Positions 29,055-37,674 of a DNA stretch of 64,000 bases are shown piece by piece; position 1 is the first letter of the stretch; every line of letters begins with the position of its first letter. The stretch is from Desulfoferula mesophila (GTDB lineage: Bacteria; Desulfobacterota; Desulfarculia; Desulfarculales; Desulfarculaceae). The stretch lies in contig NZ_AP028679.1 of NCBI RefSeq assembly GCF_037076455.1, positions 139,501 to 203,500 on the forward strand, read 5' to 3'. The position numbers and the translations under genes were made by a program. Below the pieces are notes generated by a model. That model was not told where the DNA came from and made no database searches. It saw only the letters and a list, made by a program, of their open reading frames with translations.

Positions 29055-29086
29055 CCGCCCGGGGATTCGTCCCCGGGCGGTTTTTT
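29055..29086 (+). terminator. Rho-independent terminator of dsrAB
   Basis: Perfect 11-bp stem (29055-29065 with 29070-29080), TTCG tetraloop and six T residues. Confidence 0.93.
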
Positions 29087-29164
29087 GTGGGGCGCGCCCG
29101 GTCCGTGCTACCCTGGAGGAAAACGTAAATCCGCCTCGGGGCCGTTAACAACGGGAGGTTTTCC

Positions 29165-29542
29165 ATGGAGCTTAAAGATTATTTCGCCAACGCCAAGGGC
29201 CTGGGAGTGCTATCCACCGCCGACGGCCAGGGCCGGGTGGACGCGGCCGTGTACTCGCGGCCCCATTTCATCGATCAGGAAACCGTGGCCTTCATCATGC
29301 CCGACCGCCTGACCCACCAAAACCTGCTGGCCAACCCCCACGCGGCCTACCTGTTCGCCGAGGAGGGCTTCAACACCCGGGGCCGCCGCCTGTTCCTCAC
29401 CAAGCTGCGCGAGGAAAAGGATAGCGAGCTCTTGGCCCAGCTGCGCCGGGGCCACCATGGCCGCGAGGCCACCGAGCGCTACCTGGTGTTTTTTAAGATC
29501 GACCAGGTGCTGCCGCTCATCGGACCGGGGGAGGAGGACTAG
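29165..29542 (+). CDS. Pyridoxamine 5'-phosphate oxidase-like FMN-binding protein
   Basis: 125 aa, GGAGG before the ATG. The split-barrel flavin-binding fold is indicated by the start GLGVLSTADGQGRVDAAVYS, the MPDRLTHQNLLANPHAAYLF core and the C-terminal RYLVFFKIDQVLPL. By family it binds FMN or a related cofactor and may act as a small reductase. The substrate is unknown and it is too short for true PdxH. First gene after the dsrAB terminator. Confidence 0.82.
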   Translation: MELKDYFANAKGLGVLSTADGQGRVDAAVYSRPHFIDQETVAFIMPDRLTHQNLLANPHAAYLFAEEGFNTRGRRLFLTKLREEKDSELLAQLRRGHHGREATERYLVFFKIDQVLPLIGPGEED

Positions 29543-29607
29543 GGCACGCCCGGATCGCCCAGGACCTGGGACAAAGCAAGTGGCTGGGGGACGCCGGGAA
29601 TATAAAG

Positions 29608-30120
29608 GTGTCCGTACAGGGCGGCGTGGGCTTGGAGGCCGGGGGCGAATTAACCGTACAGGTTCCCAAGCTTCCTGAGGAGCAAAAAAGCACTTTTGAG
29701 CTGATATGGGAGGGGCTTAAACCACTGTCAGGAGCCATAGAAGAAAGTATGCGTAAGGATGGCTTTAAAATGTTGAATGGCCTTCTATTTGGACTTCATG
29801 GGTGGTGGATTATCAAAACAAAATCAGCATATCTGATAGTAGAGGATGTTGGTAACGCATTAACGTTGGCTGCGCCAGAATATGGTAAAATACGAGCTGT
29901 TAAATCACTAAAAACGCTAATAGGGGAGCGAAATGCAGAACACGCTGCAAGTATGTTGGATGTGATGACCTACGATAGCCCTCTAGCGACCATAGAAAAG
30001 GCAAAACAGCGAGTTAATGAGCTAGGAGGCTTAGCTTTAAAAATTGGCAGTCAAGTTGAGGCCGCTGAAAAGGAACTGGATGCCTCCAATTCTAAAGGAA
30101 AATTAGGCAACTTAAAATAG
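29608..30120 (+). CDS. Protein of unknown function, AT-rich
   Basis: 170 aa from a GTG with only a weak GGGAA upstream; the start is uncertain. Helical, charged C-terminal half (ATIEKAKQRVNELGGLALKI), no signal peptide, and one possible hydrophobic stretch around LNGLLFGLHGWWIIKTKSAY. The first 25 codons still have the GC-rich style of the flanks and the rest is AT-rich, as if a foreign segment was joined here. No family recognised. Confidence 0.55.
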   Translation: MSVQGGVGLEAGGELTVQVPKLPEEQKSTFELIWEGLKPLSGAIEESMRKDGFKMLNGLLFGLHGWWIIKTKSAYLIVEDVGNALTLAAPEYGKIRAVKSLKTLIGERNAEHAASMLDVMTYDSPLATIEKAKQRVNELGGLALKIGSQVEAAEKELDASNSKGKLGNLK

Positions 30121-30178
30121 CTGGCAAGTACCAAACAAAAACTCGTATTCAAATATTGGTTAATATGAGTTAGTCCGT

Positions 30179-30616
30179 TTGCCTGCTGAGGGGGGGAAAT
30201 TTGAATTGTTGCTATTTGGTGATGGTAATCTAAATTTCTTAAACATCAGCGCGGCATACAGCCAATTAAATAGCGCGTGGCTGTTTGTTTGGTTGATGCC
30301 GATCTGTTTAGTAGTAGAGAGTGCAATAACATACATATATTTTAGGCGGATAAAACGATACCCGTCTGCAGAAGATAAGTTGGCTGGGCTGCGGAAGTAT
30401 TGGAAAATAATGGTTGTTAAGATTTTGGTTGCTATTGGGTTATATTGGTATGCACTTGACTATATTGGGGCGCCGTATTCCCCTGTTCTTCTAAACAGAA
30501 TATACTATTATTATCTTTACACTTTTGTGGTATTTATTGCATTCTTTAGCTATTTAATGAATACTTTTTTTCTATTTTGTCTGGTAAAAAGAGTAATAGA
30601 TAATGTGCTATTTTAG
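30179..30616 (+). CDS. Small membrane protein of unknown function, AT-rich
   Basis: 145 aa, TTG start (weak, GAGGGGG upstream). Three hydrophobic segments: about residues 33-53 (SAWLFVWLMPICLVVESAIT), 75-95 (WKIMVVKILVAIGLYWYALD) and 110-138 (YYYLYTFVVFIAFFSYLMNT). Strongly AT-rich compared with the dsr genes around it, hence probably acquired. It may be a partner of the preceding ORF 58 bp upstream; function unknown. Confidence 0.55.
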   Translation: MPAEGGKFELLLFGDGNLNFLNISAAYSQLNSAWLFVWLMPICLVVESAITYIYFRRIKRYPSAEDKLAGLRKYWKIMVVKILVAIGLYWYALDYIGAPYSPVLLNRIYYYYLYTFVVFIAFFSYLMNTFFLFCLVKRVIDNVLF

Positions 30617-30935
30617 TGGTTAATCATCCGAAATAGCATAGTCGTTAAGTTTTAAATGGCGAAAGGATTGAATATGTTCAAGGTATTGATTTTCTACCGT
30701 CATTAACTTGTAAAGCAGATGGTTTTTTTCGACTTTTCCCTACTTACGCCCGGCCAGGTCATCAACCTCAAACACAGCAACGTATTCTATGTCTACCCCG
30801 CCCCGCGCCTGAGCCCGGCCGGGGGCCCGCAAAACTTGCGCCCGCCGCTTGCCAGGGAGGCGGCCAGGGGTTATGTATGCATAGTCAAGTTTTGCACAAA
30901 ACCCGTTGGCCCCTTACTCCCGGCGCGAGGCACGG
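30617..30935. other. Gene-free junction between AT-rich insert and cobB
   Basis: About 320 bp. Base composition changes abruptly back to GC-rich near 30750. An open frame from 30719 runs through here into an out-of-frame overlap with cobB (FSLLTPGQVINLKHSNVFYV); it may be the remnant of an interrupted gene but matches nothing I know. No cobalamin riboswitch elements seen. Confidence 0.4.
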
Positions 30936-32315
30936 ATGCCCCCGGTTCCCCCCCGCATAGTGGTGGCCGCCCTCAGGGGCGGCAGCGGCAAGACCACCCT
31001 CACCCTGGGCCTGATTCAGGCCCTGGCCGACCTGGGTCTGTCCGTGGCTCCCTTCAAGAAGGGCCCGGACTACATCGACCCCTTCTGGCTCTCCGAGGCC
31101 GCCGGAGCCCCCTGCCGCAACCTGGACCCCTATCTCATGGGCGGGCCGCAGATACGCCGCTCCTTCGCCCACTTCTCCCGGGGCTGCCAGACGGCGGTGA
31201 TCGAGGGCAACCGGGGCCTGTTCGACGGCATGGACACGGTGGGTTCCTATTCCACCGCCGAGCTGGCCAAGACGCTTGAGGCCCCGGTGGTGATGGCCCT
31301 GGATTGCACCATGACCAGCCGCAGCGTGGCCGCCGTGGCCCTGGGATGCCAGAAATACGACCCCGAGCTCGACCTGGCCGGTTTCATCCTCAACCCGGTG
31401 GGCACCGCCCGTCAGGAGGGGGTGGTGCGCCGGGCGGTGGAAGAGGCCACCGGCCTGCCGGTGCTGGGCGCGGTGCCCCGGCTCAAGCTGGACATGCCCC
31501 AGCGGCACATGGGCCTGGTGCCCCCCCAGGAGCACGCCCGGGTGGCCGAGGCTCTGCACCAGGCGGCGCGCAGCGTGGCCGCCCACGTGGATTTGGAGCG
31601 GCTCAGGGACATCATGGCCCAGGCCCCGGCCTGGAGCGAGGACGAGCCCCCCGAGGGGCTGCTGCCCGCCAGCCCGCCCAGCGGTCCCCGGCCCCGCATC
31701 GGGGTGGTGCGCGACGCGGCCTTCGGCTTCTACTACCCCGAGAACCTGGAGGCCCTGGCCAACCACGGGGCCGACCTGGTGTTCTGCTCGGCCCTCATGG
31801 ACCCGGCCCTGCCGGAGGTGGACGCCCTGTATTTGGGCGGGGGCTTTCCCGAGACCCACGCCCCGGCCCTGGCGGCCAACGCCGCCTTCCGGGCCTCGCT
31901 GGCTGCCGCCGCCGAGGCGGGCCTGCCCATCTACGCCGAGTGCGGCGGGCTGATGTACCTGGGCCGCCGTCTGGTGGTGGATGGCCAGGCCTGGGACATG
32001 GCCGGGGTGCTGCCGCTGGATTTCGTCATGAAACGCCGCCCCCAGGGCCACGGCTACACCCTGTGCCAGGTGGAAAAGCCCAATCCCTTTTGGCCGGTGG
32101 GTTACGAGTTCAAGGCCCATGAGTTCCACTACTCCGAGCCCCATCCCCTGCCCGGCGCCGAGCTGGAGCTGGCCTACCGGGTGCGGCGGGGCAAGGGGCT
32201 CATCGGCGACATGGGCGGGCTAATGCGCCGCAAGGTGCTCGGAACCTACCACCACGTGCATGTTTTGGGCTCGCCGGGGTGGGCCCCGGGGCTGCTGCAA
32301 GCGGCCAAGGGTTAG
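30936..32315 (+). CDS. cbiA: Cobyrinic acid (or hydrogenobyrinic acid) a,c-diamide synthase
   Basis: 459 aa from ATG 30936 (GAGG 5 bp upstream). N-terminal P-loop amidotransferase domain (RIVVAALRGGSGKTTLTLGL, FKKGPDYIDPFW) and C-terminal class I-like glutaminase domain with nucleophile Cys in IYAECGGLMYLG and terminal His in YHHVHV. CbiA/CobB amidates corrin or siroheme-type side chains using glutamine and ATP. Its linkage to dsr genes is common in sulfate reducers, where amidated siroheme is the DsrAB cofactor; that role is inferred for this copy. Confidence 0.93.
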   Translation: MPPVPPRIVVAALRGGSGKTTLTLGLIQALADLGLSVAPFKKGPDYIDPFWLSEAAGAPCRNLDPYLMGGPQIRRSFAHFSRGCQTAVIEGNRGLFDGMDTVGSYSTAELAKTLEAPVVMALDCTMTSRSVAAVALGCQKYDPELDLAGFILNPVGTARQEGVVRRAVEEATGLPVLGAVPRLKLDMPQRHMGLVPPQEHARVAEALHQAARSVAAHVDLERLRDIMAQAPAWSEDEPPEGLLPASPPSGPRPRIGVVRDAAFGFYYPENLEALANHGADLVFCSALMDPALPEVDALYLGGGFPETHAPALAANAAFRASLAAAAEAGLPIYAECGGLMYLGRRLVVDGQAWDMAGVLPLDFVMKRRPQGHGYTLCQVEKPNPFWPVGYEFKAHEFHYSEPHPLPGAELELAYRVRRGKGLIGDMGGLMRRKVLGTYHHVHVLGSPGWAPGLLQAAKG

Positions 32316-32322
32316 GAATAAC

Positions 32323-32351
32323 TTGACACCACGGCCATCCCTGGCTATGGT
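32323..32351 (+). promoter_or_regulatory. Sigma-70 promoter of dsrD
   Basis: TTGACA (32323-32328), 17-bp spacer, TATGGT (32346-32351), 46 bp before the dsrD ATG and 8 bp after the cbiA stop. Gives dsrD its own transcription start. Confidence 0.7.
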
Positions 32352-32396
32352 GTCCCGTGTTGTGAAAAAAGCTCCAATCCTGGGAGGAAATAGCTG

Positions 32397-32636
32397 ATGG
32401 CTACCGATCAAGAAATCCGCGACCTCGTCATCAAGGTCATGGAAAAGAAGCAAAAACGCATGATGATGAAGGACCTGCTCAAGGAGGTCCAGAAGCTGGA
32501 CGAAAGCGTGGAGAAGCGGCCCTTGAAGAAGGTGACCACCGCCATGATCCAGGACCAAACCCTGCAGTACTGGTCCAGCGGTTCCACCACTTACTTCGCT
32601 CTGCCCGGCGGCAAGCACGCCGAGGGCGAGGACTAA
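32397..32636 (+). CDS. dsrD: DsrD, sulfite-reductase-associated winged-helix protein
   Basis: 79 aa, GGGAGG before the ATG. A winged-helix fold is suggested by EIRDLVIKVMEKKQKRMMMK, VTTAMIQDQTLQYWSSGSTT and YFALPGG; the YWSSGSTT motif is the family hallmark. DsrD occurs with reductive DsrAB and has been shown to stimulate its sulfite reduction, despite resembling a DNA-binding domain. Here it is separated from dsrAB by four genes and has its own promoter and terminator. Confidence 0.95.
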   Translation: MATDQEIRDLVIKVMEKKQKRMMMKDLLKEVQKLDESVEKRPLKKVTTAMIQDQTLQYWSSGSTTYFALPGGKHAEGED

Positions 32637-32651
32637 ACCTTCGCCAGCTCC

Positions 32652-32673
32652 GGCCCCGGTAAGGGGCCTTTTT
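32652..32673 (+). terminator. Rho-independent terminator of dsrD
   Basis: 6-bp stem ggcccc/ggggcc (32652-32657 with 32663-32668), then five T residues. Confidence 0.7.
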
Positions 32674-32757
32674 CCTCCGCCATAGACCGGGCCGGCAGGT
32701 TCGTTCCCTGGCGGAGGGTTGTTTTTTTGGGGCGCGTCCCCTGATAGCCGAGGACCC

Positions 32758-33408
32758 ATGAGCAAGATAGAAAACCCCAGCGGAATCCCGGAAGACGACT
32801 TTTTGCGGGAGGGCCTGGTGGACCGGCTGACCCAGTATCTGGAAGCCGAGCCGGGCGCCTGGCACGTGCGCTACAACCTTGGGGTGGCCCTGATGCAGCA
32901 GGGCGACGTGGACGAGGCCCTGACCCAGTTCCGCCAGGTGATGGCCGAGTCTCCCAAGCACCTGGAGAGCATGGTCAACGTGGCGGCCATCCACCTGGGC
33001 AAGGGCCAGCCCGAGGAGGCGCTGCGGGTGCTCACCAACGCCCTCAAGGTTTGGGACATCCCCATGGTGCGGGCCAACCTGGGCGTGGCCTATCTGCAGA
33101 TGGACCGCCTGGAAGAGGCGGCCTATCATCTCAAGGAAGCGGTAAACGGCGCGCCCAACATGCCCGACGCCCTTACCAACCTGAGCACCGTTTTCTTGCG
33201 CACCGGAGAGACGGACAGGGCCGAGCAGGCCGCCCGCCAGGCCCTGGAGGTCAACGCCAACTTCGCAATGGCCCACAACAACCTGGCGGTTATCCTGAGC
33301 GAAAAGGGCGACACCGACCAGGCCCGCTTTCATGCGGTGCGGGCCCGGGAGCTGGGCTACGAGGTGCATCCCCAACTCGCCGAGCAGTTGGGCCTGCCCC
33401 AGGCCTGA
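32758..33408 (+). CDS. Cytoplasmic TPR protein
   Basis: 216 aa from ATG 32758 (GAGG upstream; the in-frame start at 32719 lies in leader sequence). Five TPR repeats between residues 37 and 205, with VRYNLGVALMQQGDVDEALT, VRANLGVAYLQMDRLEEAAY and AMAHNNLAVILSEKGDTDQA. No signal peptide or TM. Sits between dsrD and the ferredoxin, but nothing in the sequence ties it to sulfite reduction. Confidence 0.85.
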   Translation: MSKIENPSGIPEDDFLREGLVDRLTQYLEAEPGAWHVRYNLGVALMQQGDVDEALTQFRQVMAESPKHLESMVNVAAIHLGKGQPEEALRVLTNALKVWDIPMVRANLGVAYLQMDRLEEAAYHLKEAVNGAPNMPDALTNLSTVFLRTGETDRAEQAARQALEVNANFAMAHNNLAVILSEKGDTDQARFHAVRARELGYEVHPQLAEQLGLPQA

Positions 33409-33604
33409 GGCGGCGAAAAGGGGAGGAAATTATTCACTTGACCAAACGGCTTCTGACCGTTATTGACAAGAAGTGATTTTCATCCCCAGCGGCTCCAGGC
33501 GGTTGGGCTAGTGCCGCGATGCCGCCCCTTGGGGGCGGGGGCATAATAGTTTTACTAGAGAATTCGGGGGATCCCGAACAACTTCGCCAAGCAAGGAGGA
33601 CATT

Positions 33605-33790
33605 ATGTTCGAGGTGGTGGTTGATACCGACAAGTGCATCGGCGACGAGGAATGCGTAGAGGTTTGCCCGGTCGACGTGTATGAGATGCAGGACGGCAAG
33701 GCCGTGCCGGTCAACGCCGAGGAGTGCCTGGGCTGCGAGAGCTGTATCGAGGTGTGCGAGCAGGACGCCATTACCGTGACCGAGGTCTAA
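33605..33790 (+). CDS. FdIII-type ferredoxin with Asp ligand in cluster I
   Basis: 61 aa, AGGAGG before the ATG. Two cluster motifs: C11-x2-D14-x2-C17-x3-C21-P and C41-x2-C44-x2-C47-x3-C51. The second Cys of the first motif is Asp, as in D. africanus FdIII and Pyrococcus ferredoxin. In those proteins this cluster can interconvert between [3Fe-4S] and [4Fe-4S] or bind other metals. The overall sequence (DTDKCIGDEECVEVCPVDVY) closely resembles the FdIII type. Cytoplasmic low-potential electron carrier, possibly for sulfite reduction or pyruvate oxidation. Confidence 0.95.
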   Translation: MFEVVVDTDKCIGDEECVEVCPVDVYEMQDGKAVPVNAEECLGCESCIEVCEQDAITVTEV

Positions 33791-33817
33791 GCGCCCTCCG
33801 CCAGCGAAAGCTTTACG

Positions 33818-33855
33818 CCGCGCTCCGGTCCTGGTGACCGGGGCGCGGTTTTTTT
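33818..33855 (+). terminator. Rho-independent terminator of the ferredoxin gene
   Basis: 13-bp stem with one G-T wobble (33818-33830 with 33836-33848), 5-base loop, seven T residues. Confidence 0.9.
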
Positions 33856-33860
33856 ATGCC

Positions 33861-33982
33861 CCGGCGCTCTCAGGCGACGGCATACTGCGTTGCCGGCTGC
33901 TCTCGGACCTCGGCGTAGTTCTGCCTACGCCTGCGGTCCTCGCTGGCCGGGCGCCTTGTCTGCCGTCGCCTGAGAGCGCCGG
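33861..33982. repeat. Dispersed 120-bp hairpin repeat, copy 4 (perfect 22-bp terminal inverted repeats)
   Basis: Ends 33861-33882 and 33961-33982 are exact inverted complements (ccggcgctctcaggcgacgg...). The centre carries the family dyad cctcggcgtag / ctacgcctgcg and the block ctcgctggccgggcgccttg. The remaining interval to 34067 has no gene. Confidence 0.9.
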
Positions 33983-34067
33983 ACTCAACCGGGCTACCGG
34001 CATAGCGCGTTGCTTGGTGGGGCTTCCAGGTCGGTGGTGGGGCCGCCGGTGACTGACGAAGCCGGAC

Positions 34068-34103
34068 AAAATAAAAGAGGGCCGGTCCCAAGGACCGGCC
34101 CTC
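34068..34103 (-). terminator. Rho-independent terminator of the cytochrome gene
   Basis: Perfect 12-bp stem (34077-34088 with 34092-34103), 3-base loop; on the minus strand followed by TTTTATTTT. Ends transcription of the cytochrome gene 35 bp after its stop. Confidence 0.88.
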
Positions 34104-34138
34104 CTTACCCTCTCTAAATCGCGTCTAGCGAACGAGGC

Positions 34139-34549
34139 CTACTTGGGATGGCACTCGTTACACTTGGTGGGGCCCTTCTTGGCCTCCTTGTGGCAAGACT
34201 TGCAGTTGTCGTGGAAGGCGTTGTTCAGGCTGAGCATCTTGCCTTGGTTCTTCTTGGGGCTGGTGTGGCAAGTGTCGCACTTGGCCACCTTGTCGCCGTC
34301 CTTGAAGACGTTCTTGCCATCTTTGTAAGTGTGGTGACACTCGGTGCAGGCCAGCTTGTAGTCCACGGAGTGCTTCTTGTGGGTGAACTCCACCGCACTC
34401 TTCTTGGGCTTCTTGAATAGCGAATCCTGGATCTTGAAGCTGTCGGGCACCTTGCCAGACTTAGTGTCCTGGGCAATGGCCGCCGTGCTCATGAGCGCCG
34501 CCACGGCAAAAGCCAACGCCACCAATACGGCGATGCTGCTTTTCTTCAT
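34139..34549 (-). CDS. Periplasmic four-heme cytochrome c (class III, c3 family)
   Basis: 136 aa from ATG 34549. Signal peptide (residues 1-26, ending AAIAQ). Four CxxCH heme sites at residues 68-72, 91-95, 116-120 and 130-134, with axial His candidates H57, H60, H73 and H113 in the c3-type FTHKKH and CHH contexts. By family it shuttles electrons from periplasmic hydrogenases or formate dehydrogenases to membrane complexes during sulfate respiration. Single-gene unit with its own promoter and terminator. Lys-rich as in type I c3. Confidence 0.95.
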   Translation of the reverse strand: MKKSSIAVLVALAFAVAALMSTAAIAQDTKSGKVPDSFKIQDSLFKKPKKSAVEFTHKKHSVDYKLACTECHHTYKDGKNVFKDGDKVAKCDTCHTSPKKNQGKMLSLNNAFHDNCKSCHKEAKKGPTKCNECHPK

Positions 34550-34614
34550 ATCCCTGTAACCTCCCCGGTTGCTACGAGCTTTATAAAAAGCGAAAACCTT
34601 CACTAGTTGCGCAA

Positions 34615-34644
34615 TATATAGGACACGGAGCGGGGGCTTGTCAA
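34615..34644 (-). promoter_or_regulatory. Sigma-70 promoter of the cytochrome gene
   Basis: On the minus strand TTGACA (34644-34639), 18-bp spacer, TATATA (34620-34615), 66 bp before the ATG. Confidence 0.65.
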
Positions 34645-34696
34645 GGGTTTTCCCCAGAAAGCCATTCACCTAACCCCTTGATAAATAATACTGCCT

Positions 34697-35503
34697 TTAC
34701 TCTGAATCTTCCAGGGGATTCTCCTGGGCCTTGGCCGCGGCCCATAGCTCTTCCCGCTCCTCGTGGCTCATTTGATCCAGGGCGCGGCCCTGCCGGGCGG
34801 CCAGGGCCTCCATGGCCCTGAAGCGCCGGGTGAAGCGCCGGTTGGCCGTGCGCAGGGCGGCCTCGGCCCCCAGGCCCCGGTGGCGGGCCCACTGGGCCCA
34901 GGAAAAGAGCACGTCGCCCAGCTCGGCCGTCTCCCCTTGCGGCCCGGCCGAGGCCAACTCCTCGGTTTCCTCCTCGATTTTTTCCCACACCCCGGCCGCG
35001 TCGTCCCAGTCGAAGCCCACCTTGGCCGCCTTGGAGCCCAGGCGCTGGGCCCGGAGCAGGGCGGGGGCCCCCAGGGGCACGCTGTCCAGCAGGCCCCGGC
35101 CGGTGCCCCGGCGCTCCTCGCGCTTTATCTCGCTCCAACGTTGGCGCACCTCCCCGGCGTCCCTGGCCCGGGCCTCGCCGAACACATGGGGATGGCGGCG
35201 CACCATCTTGGTCCGCACCTCATCGATCACCTCGGCCAGGTCGAAGTGCCCGGCCTCGGCGAAAAGCTGGGCCTGGAACACCACCTGGAACAACAGGTCG
35301 CCCAACTCGCCGCGCACCTCCTCGATGGTGCCTGACTCGATGGCCTCGGTGGCCTCGTAGGCCTCTTCCAATAGATAGGCCGCCGCGCTGGCCGGGGTCT
35401 GTTCCCGGTCCCAGGGGCAGCCGTCCGGGGCGCGCAAACGCGCCGCCAACTCGGCCAGGGCCTCCAGGGCCCGGCCCGCGCTTTCCCGGCCTTGCTGGCT
35501 CAT
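34697..35503 (-). CDS. mazG: Nucleoside triphosphate pyrophosphohydrolase MazG
   Basis: 268 aa from ATG 35503, which overlaps the cvpA stop as ATGA. Two MazG repeats: AYEATEAIESGTIEEVRGEL-GDLLFQVVFQAQ in the first and EEETEELASAGPQGETAELG-DVLFSWAQWAR in the second, with the ExxE/ExxD metal-binding helices. Start segment LRAPDGCPWDREQTP is typical. Hydrolyses (d)NTPs to monophosphates, sanitising the nucleotide pool and lowering alarmone levels. Confidence 0.93.
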   Translation of the reverse strand: MSQQGRESAGRALEALAELAARLRAPDGCPWDREQTPASAAAYLLEEAYEATEAIESGTIEEVRGELGDLLFQVVFQAQLFAEAGHFDLAEVIDEVRTKMVRRHPHVFGEARARDAGEVRQRWSEIKREERRGTGRGLLDSVPLGAPALLRAQRLGSKAAKVGFDWDDAAGVWEKIEEETEELASAGPQGETAELGDVLFSWAQWARHRGLGAEAALRTANRRFTRRFRAMEALAARQGRALDQMSHEEREELWAAAKAQENPLEDSE

Positions 35504-36051
35504 GGCTTTTGTTTCTGGGCGGGTTCCGGCTTGATGAGGCCGGCCTTCTTTTGCAGGTTGCCGAGCAGGTTTTCGGGGATCATGTCCTTGATGAAGTTGC
35601 CCGCCCGCACCACGTAGGGCGAGACCATGGATTTTTGCAGGGGCTCCAGGGTCTTGAAGGGATTGACCAACAGCAGCAGGTTGATGAGCAGGTAGCAGAT
35701 CAAAAGGCCCTTCACCAGCCCCACCCCGGCGCCCAATAGGCGGTCCAGGCCCGAAAGGGGGCCGGACAGGATGAGGCGATGCAGCATGCTGCCGATATAC
35801 AGGAATATGGAAAACACCACCAAAAGGATTATCGCGAAGGCCACGGCGGGCCACCAGGCGGCCTTGACGGCGGAGAGGTCGGCCAGCATCCGGCCCAGGG
35901 GCTCGTAGAACATCACGCTGGCCACGATGGCGGCCACCGCGCCCACCAGGCCGATGACTTCGCGCACGAAGCCGCGCATCAGGGCCTTCACCAAAAAGAA
36001 GACCATGATGATCAACAGAGCCAAGTCGAGCAAGTTGGGTGTCTGCTGCAT
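35500..36051 (-). CDS. CvpA family membrane protein
   Basis: 183 aa. Four hydrophobic segments (NLLDLALLIIMVFFLVKALM; EVIGLVGAVAAIVASVMFYE; WWPAVAFAIILLVVFSIFLY; GVGLVKGLLICYLLINLLLL) with the conserved RG(F/L)xxE turn (MRGFVREVIG). The hydrophilic tail runs to residue 183. Homologues are needed for colicin V production and for envelope or stress tolerance; the molecular role is unknown. Coupled to mazG. Confidence 0.85.
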   Translation of the reverse strand: MQQTPNLLDLALLIIMVFFLVKALMRGFVREVIGLVGAVAAIVASVMFYEPLGRMLADLSAVKAAWWPAVAFAIILLVVFSIFLYIGSMLHRLILSGPLSGLDRLLGAGVGLVKGLLICYLLINLLLLVNPFKTLEPLQKSMVSPYVVRAGNFIKDMIPENLLGNLQKKAGLIKPEPAQKQKP

Positions 36052-36061
36052 AATGAGACCA

Positions 36062-36091
36062 CCTGTAGCACGGCGAAGGCTGAAAAGTCAA
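36062..36091 (-). promoter_or_regulatory. Candidate promoter of cvpA-mazG
   Basis: Minus strand TTGACT (36091-36086), 18-bp spacer, TACAGG (36067-36062), 10 bp before the cvpA ATG; such a short leader lowers confidence. Confidence 0.35.
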
Positions 36092-36279
36092 GAAGTTAGC
36101 AACGGGTCCCATTTTGATAGGCCAGTAAAAACAGTTGGTTGTGCGCCTTGTCCCTTGCGATGCCTCTCGCCGGGCTTGTTGCTAGGGCGGGTGGGTGCAT
36201 GGTAAAGGTTGTTTAGCCCGCATATATCATGAGGGCCGGGTGTCCGGCTGCGCCATGAAATATGCGGTCTGGAGATATC

Positions 36280-36699
36280 ATGGCAATTTTTCGTCGGATT
36301 CTTGAGTTGGACGGCACGGCGGGCACCGACATTCACGAGGTGACCGGCCAGGTGGCCGAGGTGGCGGCCGCGAGCGGCCTGGCCCAGGGCCTGGTGTCGG
36401 TGTTCACCCCCGGCTCCACCGCGGCGGTGACCACCATCGAACATGAATCCGGCGCCCTGAGCGACCTGCGCCGCCTGTTGGAGGATCTGGCCCCGGCGGC
36501 GGGCGAGTATGCCCACAACCTGCGCTGGGGCGACGGCAACGGCTACAGCCACCTGCGCGCCGCCCTGCTGGGCCCCTCGCTCACCGTGCCCCTGGAGGGG
36601 GGCCGCCCGCTGTCGGGCACCTGGCAGCAGATCGTGGTGTTGGATTTCGACAACCGGCCCCGCCGCCGCCAGGTGGTGGTGAGCGTCGTGGGCGAGTAG
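36280..36699 (+). CDS. yjbQ: YjbQ/UPF0047 family protein, second copy
   Basis: 139 aa from ATG 36280 (GGAG 6 bp upstream). Family features: TGTDIHEVTGQVAEV-like first strand, PGSTAAVTTIEHESGALSDL, and the C-terminal SGTWQQIVVLDFDNRPRRRQ. Only loosely similar to the paralogue at 5041, sharing the last 25 residues best. Six bp upstream of phoH, so co-transcribed with phoH-ybeY, where a stress or RNA-related role would be equally plausible. Confidence 0.87.
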   Translation: MAIFRRILELDGTAGTDIHEVTGQVAEVAAASGLAQGLVSVFTPGSTAAVTTIEHESGALSDLRRLLEDLAPAAGEYAHNLRWGDGNGYSHLRAALLGPSLTVPLEGGRPLSGTWQQIVVLDFDNRPRRRQVVVSVVGE

Positions 36700-36705
36700 G
36701 GGAAT

Positions 36706-37670
<965 letters not shown>

Positions 37671-37674
<4 letters not shown>

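Noticed and set aside
30617-30935. Cobalamin riboswitch before cbiA
   Set aside because: No B12-box-like sequence or suitable stems; the interval looks like an insertion junction.
30719-31279. 186-aa ORF overlapping the start of cbiA
   Set aside because: Most of it is an out-of-frame reading of cbiA; only the first 60 codons could be remnant coding sequence.
34697-36112. 471-aa ORF joining cvpA region and mazG
   Set aside because: The upstream half is out-of-frame sequence over cvpA; MazG starts at 35503 with an ATGA overlap.
34697-36112. sigma-54 or Fur-type regulatory boxes around cvpA-mazG
   Set aside because: Looked for and found no convincing GG-N10-GC or Fur-like palindrome.
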